From assembly GCA_016712145.1 (NCBI GenBank), contig JADJRO010000003.1:1-64000 (forward strand): a DNA stretch of 64,000 nt, read 5' to 3'. This DNA comes from Saprospiraceae bacterium. Its GTDB lineage: Bacteria; Bacteroidota; Bacteroidia; Chitinophagales; Saprospiraceae. Position numbers and translations under genes: made by a program. A model generated the notes under the pieces. That model was not told where the DNA came from, made no database searches, and saw only the letters and a program-made list of their open reading frames with translations. How positions within the stretch are numbered: position 1 is the first letter of the stretch; each line of letters starts with the position of its first letter. Below are positions 18,239 to 25,568 of the stretch, one piece after another.

Positions 18239-20041
18239 ATGAAATATGGATTCATTCTATTCCTGCTCATCAGCATTCCATTCGAACTCTTTTGCCAAAC
18301 CTGTATCAAGGGAGATTGTAAAAATGGTTTTGGCTCTTGCTATTACAGCAATGGCGGGCGATACACCGGTGAATTCCAGTTGGCAAAACGCACTGGAAAA
18401 GGAATCTATTATTATGCCAATCAAAATAAATACCTGGGGGAATGGCGCAATGATTTACGGGAAGGGGAAGGCAAACTCATCTTCCGGAATGGGGATGTAT
18501 ACAGCGGAAATTTTAAAGCTGATAAAATGGAAGGCTATGGCGTCATGGAGTTTGGTTCTAAAGACCGATATGATGGCAACTGGAAACTCAATAAACCAAG
18601 TGGAAAAGGGACCTACTATTTTGCCGCAGGAGACCGGTATGAAGGTGATTTTGTTGATGCCCGCTTTGAAGGGGAAGGAACCATGTTTTACAGAAATGGT
18701 GCTAAATACGTTGGACAATGGAAACAAAGTAAAAAACATGGCTACGGAGAATTTATCACCAAAGAAGGGAAAAGCATTGTAGCCCAATGGGAAGCTGACA
18801 AGTCATTAAAAGTTTTGGATGAATCGCCAGCAATTGCCAAGGATGAAGTCATTGTCCAGCAAAAACCAGAGGAAACTAAAAAAGATGAAATTAGCCAGAC
18901 ACCTGTCATTAAAGACACAGTATTAGAATCCAAAATCAATCAACAGGAAGCTGAAAAGCCGATCGTTCAAAATGAAGCCAAGCCTCAAAATCCGGTCTGT
19001 GACCCGGAAGAAAAATTGCCAAACTGCAATACCAGTTATTGCGCGGATGGAAAAGGCATATTCTATTACAGTGACGGATCCAAATATGTTGGACAATTTG
19101 AATTGGGGGAGCCACATGGGAAAGGAATTTGTTTTTATGCTAACGGCGATCGTTACGACGGATATTGGGATAAACATGCTCCACATGGAGAAGGAACCAT
19201 GTATTTCGTTTCAGGATTGACGTATGTTGCATTATGGGATCATGGCAAAGTTCAAAAACAATTGTCCCGAAAGCAAGAATTTCGATTAAATCCAAACATA
19301 GAAATAGATCAGAATCCGGAAGTAAAAATATGGGCGGTAGTGGTAGGGATTGCGCGGTACGAACACATGCCCAGTTTAAAATATTCCGATGACGATGCGT
19401 ATCGAATTTATGCCTTTTTAAAAAGTCCGGAAGGAGGTGCACTTAAAGACGAGCAGATTCGGGTTTTGATCGATGAAGATGCGACCCGTTTAAAAATTTT
19501 ACAAGCACTGAATGAGGTGTTTTTAAAAGCGGATGACAATGATGTAGTGATGTTGTATTATTCAGGCCACGGACTGGAAGGAACCTTTATTCCAATCGAT
19601 TACGATGGTACCAATAATTTGATTTCTCATGAAGAAATCAAAGATTTGCTGAGTCGTTCCAAAGCAAAGCATAAAATCTGCTATTTCGATGCCTGTTATT
19701 CAGGCAGTTTGCTGGCTGCTAAAGGACCCTATTCAAATTCTCTTTTATTTTTTTATGATGAACTGGATCGTACACCTGGAGGAACTGCATTTTTAATGTC
19801 ATCAAAAAATAAAGAGTTTTCATTAGAAGATGGAGGATTACGGCAAGGCATTTTTTCACATTTTCTAATCAAAGGTTTGAAAGGGCAAGCGGATGTTGAT
19901 GTGAATAAAACCATTACCATCAAGGAATTATTTGAATACGTTTATAAAAATGTTCGTGAATACACGGGCAATGTGCAATCACCCATGATTGCTGGCGATT
20001 ACGATGAGCACATGCCGGTTGGATTTGTGAGGGCGGATTGA
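18239..20041 (+). CDS. Secreted MORN-repeat protein with caspase-like (C14) peptidase domain
   Basis: The 600-residue protein begins with a Sec signal (MKYGFILFLLISIPFELFCQ). Two blocks of MORN repeats follow (about residues 35-190 and 275-345; typical unit YVGQWKQSKKHGYGEF). They are separated by a charged Lys/Glu/Gln linker. A caspase-like domain covers about 360-595: WAVVVGIARYEHMPSLKYSDDDA, the catalytic His444 in YYSGHGLEG and Cys486 in DACYSGSL. Both residues of the dyad are present, so it should be an active cysteine peptidase. MORN blocks often bind lipids or protein partners. No T9SS tail is seen, so it is probably periplasmic. A word array starts right at its stop codon. Substrate and trigger unknown. 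Confidence 0.9.
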   Translation: MKYGFILFLLISIPFELFCQTCIKGDCKNGFGSCYYSNGGRYTGEFQLAKRTGKGIYYYANQNKYLGEWRNDLREGEGKLIFRNGDVYSGNFKADKMEGYGVMEFGSKDRYDGNWKLNKPSGKGTYYFAAGDRYEGDFVDARFEGEGTMFYRNGAKYVGQWKQSKKHGYGEFITKEGKSIVAQWEADKSLKVLDESPAIAKDEVIVQQKPEETKKDEISQTPVIKDTVLESKINQQEAEKPIVQNEAKPQNPVCDPEEKLPNCNTSYCADGKGIFYYSDGSKYVGQFELGEPHGKGICFYANGDRYDGYWDKHAPHGEGTMYFVSGLTYVALWDHGKVQKQLSRKQEFRLNPNIEIDQNPEVKIWAVVVGIARYEHMPSLKYSDDDAYRIYAFLKSPEGGALKDEQIRVLIDEDATRLKILQALNEVFLKADDNDVVMLYYSGHGLEGTFIPIDYDGTNNLISHEEIKDLLSRSKAKHKICYFDACYSGSLLAAKGPYSNSLLFFYDELDRTPGGTAFLMSSKNKEFSLEDGGLRQGIFSHFLIKGLKGQADVDVNKTITIKELFEYVYKNVREYTGNVQSPMIAGDYDEHMPVGFVRAD

Positions 20042-20330
20042 GGGGGGGACCGGGAAGAGGGACCATTGACCATGGGACCAAAGGACCATTTACCAAAGGG
20101 CTAAGAAGAGGGACCATTGACCATGGGACCAAAGGACTAAAAAGAGGGACCATTGACCATGGGACCAAAGGACCATTGACCGAGGGACCATTTACCAAAG
20201 GACTAAGAAGAGGGACCATTGACCATTGACCAAAGGACTAAGAAGAAGGACCATTGACCATGGGACCAAAGGACTAAGAAGAGGGACCATTGACCATGGG
20301 ACCAAAGGACTATGAAGAGGGACCATTTTG
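20042..20330 (+). repeat. GACCAT-word array, left flank of the IVP gene
   Basis: Words of about 7 bases (ggaccat, tgaccat, gggaccaaa, ggactaagaa) repeat irregularly, with a looser higher-order unit of about 35 bases. By hand I count 16 GACCAT on the plus strand. The array starts at the stop codon of the caspase gene and ends about 70 bases before the four-helix-bundle gene. It is open in some frames, but only as repeat peptide, so I do not call a gene. Confidence 0.9.
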
Positions 20331-20402
20331 ACTTCTAAAAAATAATTGAATTTAATTTTTCAATTTATTGTTATTGGGTTGTTTTGTTGAAACACACTAG
20401 AG

Positions 20403-20759
20403 ATGCCATTTAAATTTGAGAAACTTGATATATGGAAACTTTCTATAGAATATTCTTATAGTATTTATTTAATGTCTTTAAAGTTTCCAAAAGCCGAAAA
20501 TTTCAATTTATCAATCCAATTTAAAAGGGCAGCTAATTCAATTTCTTTGAATATTTCAGAAGGGTCTATTGGTCAATCAAATAGAGAGCAATGTAAATTT
20601 ATTAATTATTCAATTCGTTCGTTAGCAGAATGTGTAAATTGTTTATATCTAGCATTAAAGTTAGAATATATTTCAAAACCGGAATTTGATGAATTGTATA
20701 AAAATTCTGAAATTTTATTTGTCAAACTTCAAAATTTTAAAAAAGCAATTTCTGAATAA
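20403..20759 (+). CDS. Four-helix-bundle protein (23S rRNA intervening-sequence/Avd-like family)
   Basis: The 118-residue protein matches the IVP family: opening FEKLDIWKLSIEYSYSIYLM, then FPKAENFNLSIQFKRAANSI, the hallmark SLNISEGSIGQSN, and a last pair of helices with YSIRSLAECVNCLYLALKL. Such proteins form a positively charged pentameric helical barrel. They are known from intervening sequences in 23S rRNA genes and, as Avd, from diversity-generating retroelements. Here there is no rRNA gene or reverse transcriptase nearby, so it is an orphan copy. Its immediate surroundings are two word arrays in inverted orientation. Function unknown. Confidence 0.9.
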   Translation: MPFKFEKLDIWKLSIEYSYSIYLMSLKFPKAENFNLSIQFKRAANSISLNISEGSIGQSNREQCKFINYSIRSLAECVNCLYLALKLEYISKPEFDELYKNSEILFVKLQNFKKAISE

Positions 20760-20845
20760 TAATGGAATAGTAAAGTCATTGTTTTTACTTGCCCATTTGT
20801 CAATTGATAGCAGTCAGAGCTCGTGTACAATTATAAATGTGCCTT

Positions 20846-21062
20846 AGTCTATGGTCCATCGTCTATGGTCCATCGTCCATCGTCCATGGTCTATGGTCTA
20901 TGGTCTATGGTCCACGGTCTATGGTCTATGGTCCATCGTCTATGGTCCATGGTCCATGGTCTATGGTCTTTGGTCCATCGTCTATGGTCCATGGTCCATG
21001 GTCTATGGTCTTTGGTCCATGGTCTATGGTCTATGGTCTATGGTCCACGGTCTATGGTCCTT
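20846..21062 (+). repeat. ATGGTC-word array, right flank of the IVP gene
   Basis: A strict 7-base period of words such as ctatggt, ccatggt, ccatcgt, ccacggt and ctttggt runs across the region. I count 21 ATGGTC by hand. This is the reverse complement of the GACCAT word of the left array. Because 7 is not a multiple of 3, and the words make no stop codon, all three frames stay open. The rest of the gap to 21223 holds no gene. Confidence 0.95.
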
Positions 21063-21223
21063 CAGACAATAGTCTTTTCTAATTCCAATCTCAAAGCATG
21101 TAATTCTACCTTCCCAAAAGCTTGACTTTAAAATAAATCCCAAATTTTCCCTGTTTTTCAGTGAGTTATGAAAAAATTCGTGAAAAAAAGCAGTGAAAAG
21201 TGTGGAAAATTGACTGAAGATCT

Positions 21224-21231
21224 TACATTTG
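21224..21231 (+). promoter_or_regulatory. TAnnTTTG -7 element for the ribosomal protein operon
   Basis: TACATTTG at 21224-21231 lies 43 bases before the rplM GTG start. No clear TTTG -33 element was seen. Confidence 0.4.
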
Positions 21232-21274
21232 TGCCCGCTTTGAAAAAAGCCAGTACTAATTTAAATTCAATAAA

Positions 21275-21718
21275 GTGAATACACGTAGTTACGAAACGAA
21301 ACACAGACGCCCGGAAGACGTCCAGCGGAAGTGGTTTGTAATTGATGCAGAGACCCTCGTTGTGGGGCGCCTTTCATCCCAGATTGCCTCCATTCTTAGA
21401 GGAAAGCATCGGGTAGATTTTACCCCTCATGTTGATTGTGGAGATTGTGTAATCGTTGTAAATGCATCCAAGGTGCGTTTTACAGGCAAGAAACTTGATG
21501 ATAAAGTTTACTTAACCTATAGCGGATATCCAGGAGGTCAAAAAAGCATTACCCCAAGGCAAATGCTCGAAAAACATCCGACCCGAGTGATTGAAACAGC
21601 CGTTCGTAAAATGCTCCCTAAAAATAAATTGGGGGATGCCATGTTCAAAAAATTATTTGTTTACGAAGGTCCGGAGCATTATCATGCTGCTCAAAAACCT
21701 GAACCTTATACAATCTAA
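21275..21718 (+). CDS. rplM: Large-subunit ribosomal protein L13
   Basis: The 147-residue protein starts with GTG at 21275, chosen because the family's N-terminus (YETKHRRPEDVQRKWFVIDA) follows. The L13 motifs VGRLSSQIASILRGKHRVDF, DCGDCVIVVNASKVRFTG and YSGYPGG are all present. L13 is an early-assembling protein bound to 23S rRNA. It heads the rplM-rpsI-rpsB-tsf cluster, with rpsI 5 bases downstream. Confidence 0.98.
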   Translation: MNTRSYETKHRRPEDVQRKWFVIDAETLVVGRLSSQIASILRGKHRVDFTPHVDCGDCVIVVNASKVRFTGKKLDDKVYLTYSGYPGGQKSITPRQMLEKHPTRVIETAVRKMLPKNKLGDAMFKKLFVYEGPEHYHAAQKPEPYTI

Positions 21719-21723
21719 GCGAT

Positions 21724-22113
21724 ATGGAAATGATCAATGCAATAGGTAGAAGGAAAGCTGCGGTAGCCCGCGTGTACCTTACAAAAGGAACCACCAATGA
21801 GGTAATCATTAATGGCAGGGCATTAAATGAATATTTTCCAATTAAGGACATTGCACAAAAAGTAATGGATCCGATGCAAACCGTTCAATCCGAACAAAGC
21901 TATACTGTAAAAGCGGTAGTAGATGGAGGTGGATTGAAAGGGCAAGCAGAAGCATTGCGATTGGCAATATCACGAGCACTTTGTAAAATTGATGCAGAGT
22001 TTCGGGCACCATTAAAAGAAAAGAAATTTTTGACACGAGATGCCCGTGAAGTAGAACGTAAAAAATTCGGTTTACGTAAAGTATGTTGTAGTATGCAGTT
22101 TAGTAAACGTTAA
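21724..22113 (+). CDS. rpsI: Small-subunit ribosomal protein S9
   Basis: The 129-residue protein has the S9 opening INAIGRRKAAVARVYL and GGGLKGQAEALRLAISRALC. Its basic C-terminus (KKFGLRKVCCSMQFSKR) reaches into the decoding centre near the P-site tRNA. Most bacterial S9 proteins end in a KAR-type tail with FSKR, as here. A second ATG at 21730 is an equally possible start. Confidence 0.98.
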   Translation: MEMINAIGRRKAAVARVYLTKGTTNEVIINGRALNEYFPIKDIAQKVMDPMQTVQSEQSYTVKAVVDGGGLKGQAEALRLAISRALCKIDAEFRAPLKEKKFLTRDAREVERKKFGLRKVCCSMQFSKR

Positions 22114-22140
22114 TTTCTTAATTTATCATTACAGAGAAAA

Positions 22141-22854
22141 ATGGAAAAACCTAGTTATAATCAACTCCTTGATGCGAATGTACATTTTGGCCACTTACGT
22201 AAAAAGTGGAATCCTAAAATGCGTCAATATATTTTTAAAGAACACAAAGGCGTACATTTAATTGATTTAAATAGAACCGCGGAGTGTTTAGAAAAAGCCG
22301 GACAAGCATTAAAACAAATAGCCAAATCCGGAAAGAAAATTATGTTTGTCGCAACTAAAAAACAAGCCAGAGACATTGTTTCTGAAGCTGCAAGAAGTGT
22401 CAACATGCCCTTTGTAACCGAACGTTGGTTAGGTGGAATGATGACAAACTTTACAACCATTCGTCGTTCTGTTAAAAAAATGAACAACATCGAGCGAATG
22501 CTGGCAGATGGAAATGTTACCAACATTACAAAGAAGGAACGTTTGACATTAAGCCGGGAACGTGATAAAATGGAACGCGTATTGGGTGGAGTTGCTAATT
22601 TAAACAGATTGCCATCAGCCGTATTTATTGTAGATATTTTAAATGAGCATTTGGCAGTGGATGAAGCAGATCGTCTGGGCATTCGTACGTTTGCCATGGT
22701 AGATACCAACAGTGATCCAAATTTGGTTGATTTCCCAATACCAGCAAATGACGATTCTTCTAAATCTATTGAAATTATTACGCGCTATATGGTTGAAGCA
22801 ATAAAGGAAGGATTGGAAGAACGCAATGCAGAAGTTAAAGAAGAAGCGAATTAA
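22141..22854 (+). CDS. rpsB: Small-subunit ribosomal protein S2
   Basis: The 237-residue protein shows VHFGHLRKKWNPKM, YIFKEHKGVHLIDL, FVATKKQARDIV, the RWLGGMMTNFTTIRRSV motif and the final MVDTNSDPNLVDFPIPANDD. S2 joins late in 30S assembly and is needed for S1 binding. It lies in the standard order before tsf, 27 bases after rpsI. Confidence 0.98.
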   Translation: MEKPSYNQLLDANVHFGHLRKKWNPKMRQYIFKEHKGVHLIDLNRTAECLEKAGQALKQIAKSGKKIMFVATKKQARDIVSEAARSVNMPFVTERWLGGMMTNFTTIRRSVKKMNNIERMLADGNVTNITKKERLTLSRERDKMERVLGGVANLNRLPSAVFIVDILNEHLAVDEADRLGIRTFAMVDTNSDPNLVDFPIPANDDSSKSIEIITRYMVEAIKEGLEERNAEVKEEAN

Positions 22855-22882
22855 TAAATAGTATACTTAATAAAAAGACAAT

Positions 22883-23719
22883 ATGAGTTTTACCTTATCA
22901 GCAGCGGATGTTAAAAATTTAAGAGATACGACCGGAGCCGGAATGATGGATTGCAAAGCAGCACTCACTGAAGCTGAAGGCGATTTTGAAAAAGCAATAG
23001 AAATTCTTCGTAAGAAAGGACAAAAATTATCTATTAAACGTGCGGATCGCGAAGCCAAAGAAGGAGTTGTAATTGCAAAAGTAAATGATTCAAAAACAAA
23101 AGGCGTTGTAGTAAAGGTGAGTTCTGAAACTGACTTTGTATCAAAAAATGAAGACTTTATAAACACCACTAAAAAAATTGCTGACATCGCATTGGCTACC
23201 TTTCCTTCAAGTCTTGAAGCCTTGCTTCAACAAAATTATGAAGGAAGTACCAGCATCGGCGATAAAGTAACCGATATGGTTGCAGCAATTGGTGAAAAAA
23301 TCGAATTGTCTAACTATGAAACCCTTGAAGCAGCTCAGGTAGAATTTTATATTCACATGGGTAACAAAGCCGGTGTTTTGGTTGGTTTAAACAAGAGTGG
23401 GGATCAATTTACAGAGGCTGGCAAAGACGTTGCCATGCAAATTGCAGCCATGAAACCTATTGCATTGGATAAAACAGACGTTGACAGTGCAGTCATTGCA
23501 AAAGAAATAGAAATCGGAAAAGAACAAGCTCGTGCAGAAGGTAAACCTGAAGCCATGCTTGAAAAAATAGCACTCGGTAAATTGGAAAAATTCTACAAAG
23601 AAAGTACCCTGCTGCATCAACAATTTGTAAAAGACGGATCCCACACCATCTCGTCTTACCTGAAGTCAATTGATAAAGATTTGACTGTAACAGGGTTTAA
23701 ACACGTTAAACTCGGATAG
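22883..23719 (+). CDS. tsf: Translation elongation factor Ts
   Basis: EF-Ts is the nucleotide exchange factor for EF-Tu. The 278-residue protein has the UBA-like N-terminal domain (VKNLRDTTGAGMMDCKAALT), SETDFVSKNEDF and the dimerisation core with AMQIAAMKPIALDKTDVD. The stop is followed within about 10 bases by a word array rather than by the next gene. Confidence 0.97.
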   Translation: MSFTLSAADVKNLRDTTGAGMMDCKAALTEAEGDFEKAIEILRKKGQKLSIKRADREAKEGVVIAKVNDSKTKGVVVKVSSETDFVSKNEDFINTTKKIADIALATFPSSLEALLQQNYEGSTSIGDKVTDMVAAIGEKIELSNYETLEAAQVEFYIHMGNKAGVLVGLNKSGDQFTEAGKDVAMQIAAMKPIALDKTDVDSAVIAKEIEIGKEQARAEGKPEAMLEKIALGKLEKFYKESTLLHQQFVKDGSHTISSYLKSIDKDLTVTGFKHVKLG

Positions 23720-23730
23720 GAAGAAATTTG

Positions 23731-23782
23731 AAGTCTATTATAGTCTATAGTTTATAGTCTATAGTCTGTAGTCTGTAGTCTG
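23731..23782 (+). repeat. 7-base TATAGTC/TGTAGTC word array behind tsf
   Basis: Words of 7 bases, tatagtc and tgtagtc, repeat just after the tsf stop. A third of the way to pyrH the array ends, and a separate array of other words follows. Confidence 0.8.
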
Positions 23783-23891
23783 GAGGAATGGTGCAATCTT
23801 GCAATGCCCGCCCGCCTGAGCCGAATAATTTCAAATTAATAAATAATCATCAGTCGGATCGGGCAAGCTGATTCTGACAAGAGGAGGAAAG

Positions 23892-23987
23892 TCTCTAGCC
23901 TCTAGCCTCTAACCTCTAGGCCTCTAGCCTCTAGCCTCTAACCTCTAACCTCTAGCCTCTAACCTCTAACCTCTAGCCTCTAGCCTA
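23892..23987 (+). repeat. 7-base CTCTAGC/CTCTAAC word array before pyrH
   Basis: About thirteen 7-base words, ctctagc or ctctaac, with one 8-base slip (ctctaggc), end about 55 bases before the pyrH start. The two words alternate without a simple pattern. Confidence 0.9.
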
Positions 23988-24041
23988 TTCCTCTATCCTT
24001 CCTATTATAAATATTCTCTATATTTACTCAAACATTCAAAC

Positions 24042-24749
24042 ATGCCAAAGTATAAACGAATCCTGTTGAAACTGAGCGGGGAAGCACTGATGGGGGATCA
24101 GGCATACGGGATAGAACCACAAATGTTAAAATATTATGCAAGTCAGATTAAAATGGCGGTAAGCCATCAGATTGAATTGGCTGTGGTTATTGGTGGTGGA
24201 AATATTTTTCGGGGAATGGATGGGGAAGGATCCGGAATTGAACGGGTACAAGGTGATTATATGGGCATGTTGGCCACCTGTATCAATGGAATGGCTTTAC
24301 AAAGTGCACTTGAATTAATAGGAGTTTATACCCGATTGATTACCGCCATTGAAATGCGCCAAATTGCAGAACCTTACATACGACGACGAGCGGTACGTCA
24401 TCTTGAAAAAGGACGTGTAATCATTTTTGCAGCAGGTACCGGAAATCCCTATTTTACTACAGACTCCGCAGCAGCCTTGCGAGCAAGTGAATTGAATGTG
24501 GATGTCATATTAAAAGGGACCCGAGTGGATGGAATTTATGATAAGGACCCTATGAAACACACGGACGCTATAAAATTTGAACGGCTTGGATTTGATGAAG
24601 TGATCTCTCGTGGTTTGCAAGTGATGGACATGACAGCTTTTACTATGTGTAAAGAAAATCATATGCCCATTGTAGTATTTGATATCAACCAATCCAGCAA
24701 TTTCGAACGGATTATTTTAGGAGAACATGTAGGTACGCTGGTCAGCTAA
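24042..24749 (+). CDS. pyrH: Uridylate kinase
   Basis: UMP kinase phosphorylates UMP to UDP in pyrimidine nucleotide synthesis. The 235-residue protein of the amino-acid-kinase fold shows ILLKLSGEALMGD, VVIGGGNIFRG, AAGTGNPYFTTDSAAALRA and LKGTRVDGIYDKDP. In many bacteria frr follows pyrH; here a long palindrome and ruvA follow instead. Confidence 0.97.
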   Translation: MPKYKRILLKLSGEALMGDQAYGIEPQMLKYYASQIKMAVSHQIELAVVIGGGNIFRGMDGEGSGIERVQGDYMGMLATCINGMALQSALELIGVYTRLITAIEMRQIAEPYIRRRAVRHLEKGRVIIFAAGTGNPYFTTDSAAALRASELNVDVILKGTRVDGIYDKDPMKHTDAIKFERLGFDEVISRGLQVMDMTAFTMCKENHMPIVVFDINQSSNFERIILGEHVGTLVS

Positions 24750-24773
24750 AAACCTTGCTCCCTTCAAGACAAA

Positions 24774-24825
24774 TTTTTTTCTTCAAGAACCTTGGGTTTA
24801 AACCCAAGGTTCTTGAAGAAAAAAA
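24774..24825. repeat. Perfect 52-base palindrome between pyrH and ruvA
   Basis: Two 26-base arms (seven T, then cttcaagaaccttgggttt, and the exact complement) meet without a loop at 24799/24800. A transcript from either strand ends in A rather than U, so it is not a normal intrinsic terminator. The centre ccttgggtttaaacccaagg resembles that of the palindrome at 33522-33585. Confidence 0.9.
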
Positions 24826-24883
24826 AGTTCTTAAACTGCCTTTATTTTAGGCTCATATTAAATATTTTTAATATATAATTTAC

Positions 24884-24891
24884 TACCTTTG
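24884..24891 (+). promoter_or_regulatory. TACCTTTG -7 element for ruvA
   Basis: TACCTTTG ends 8 bases before the ruvA ATG, so the transcript would begin at or within a few bases of the start codon. The same element and spacing precede metH. Confidence 0.55.
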
Positions 24892-24898
24892 CGCATTC

Positions 24899-25489
24899 AT
24901 GATCTATTCAGTCAGCGGTAGTATTTCTGTTAAACATCCTAATTATGTCGTTATTGAAACGCAGGGTATCGGATATCAGATTTTTATTAGTCTACACACC
25001 TACAGTCAACTGGAGGGATTGCAACAAGTGAAAATGTTGACCCATTTGATTATTAAAGAAGATGGGCATCATTTGTTTGGATTTATAACAGAAGAAGAGC
25101 GACAATTATTTATTTTATTAATATCAGTAAATGGGGTGGGTCCTAATACTGCCAGGTTGATCCTGTCGTCTTTAGATCCATCGGGAATAAAATCAGCAAT
25201 CCATTTAAAAGATGATGCGGTATTTCGTAAAATCAAAGGGGTCGGCCCCAAAACGGCCCAGCGGATCATCATTGATTTATTTGATAAATTAGGAAAGGAC
25301 CTGATTGTAGGGACTTCACATCCGGTTCAGGCCGGAAATCAGGTAAAATCTGAGGCCATTTCAGCACTTTTGGCCTTAGGTTTTAACCGGAACGCAATCG
25401 ATCAGGCTTTTAAACTAATTCCCGAAGCCTCTCAGGCAGATATCGCCATTGAAGTTCTGATAAAATTGGCTTTAAAAAAATTATCCTGA
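24899..25489 (+). CDS. ruvA: Holliday junction branch migration subunit RuvA
   Basis: RuvA binds four-way junctions and loads the RuvB motor in recombinational repair. The 196-residue protein has the OB-fold domain (MIYSVSGSI ... LLISVNGVGPNTARLILSSL), the second helix-hairpin-helix IKGVGPKTAQRIIIDL and the C-terminal RuvB-binding domain (AISALLALGFNRNAIDQAF). It stands just before sprA, as in other Bacteroidota. Confidence 0.97.
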   Translation: MIYSVSGSISVKHPNYVVIETQGIGYQIFISLHTYSQLEGLQQVKMLTHLIIKEDGHHLFGFITEEERQLFILLISVNGVGPNTARLILSSLDPSGIKSAIHLKDDAVFRKIKGVGPKTAQRIIIDLFDKLGKDLIVGTSHPVQAGNQVKSEAISALLALGFNRNAIDQAFKLIPEASQADIAIEVLIKLALKKLS

Positions 25490-25503
25490 AGTCTTGTAAA
25501 ACA

Positions 25504-25511
25504 TACCTTTG
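25504..25511 (+). promoter_or_regulatory. TACCTTTG -7 element for sprA
   Basis: TACCTTTG at 25504-25511 overlaps a TTG at 25509 that could be read as a start. As a promoter it makes that TTG untranslatable, so it supports the ATG at 25569 as the start of sprA. Confidence 0.5.
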
Positions 25512-25568
25512 CGCCAATTTCTTCGTTATAGTCTGGCGGTTTTTTCTATAAAATACTTGAAATCTCTT

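Noticed and set aside
20403..20759. Accessory protein (Avd) of a diversity-generating retroelement
   Set aside because: No reverse transcriptase, template repeat or variable repeat lies in the window; the neighbouring arrays are short-word repeats, not a TR/VR pair.
20846..21125. Protein-coding gene(s) in the ATGGTC array
   Set aside because: All three frames are open only because a 7-base stop-free word set repeats; the peptides are pure repeats with no start context.
23892..23987. CRISPR array
   Set aside because: Units are 7 bases without spacers, and no cas genes are present.
24774..24825. Intrinsic terminator of pyrH
   Set aside because: The T run is on the 5' side of the hairpin on both strands; no U tract follows the stem.
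25509..25568. TTG start of sprA at 25509
   Set aside because: It lies inside the TACCTTTG promoter element; the ATG at 25569 gives a normal signal segment.
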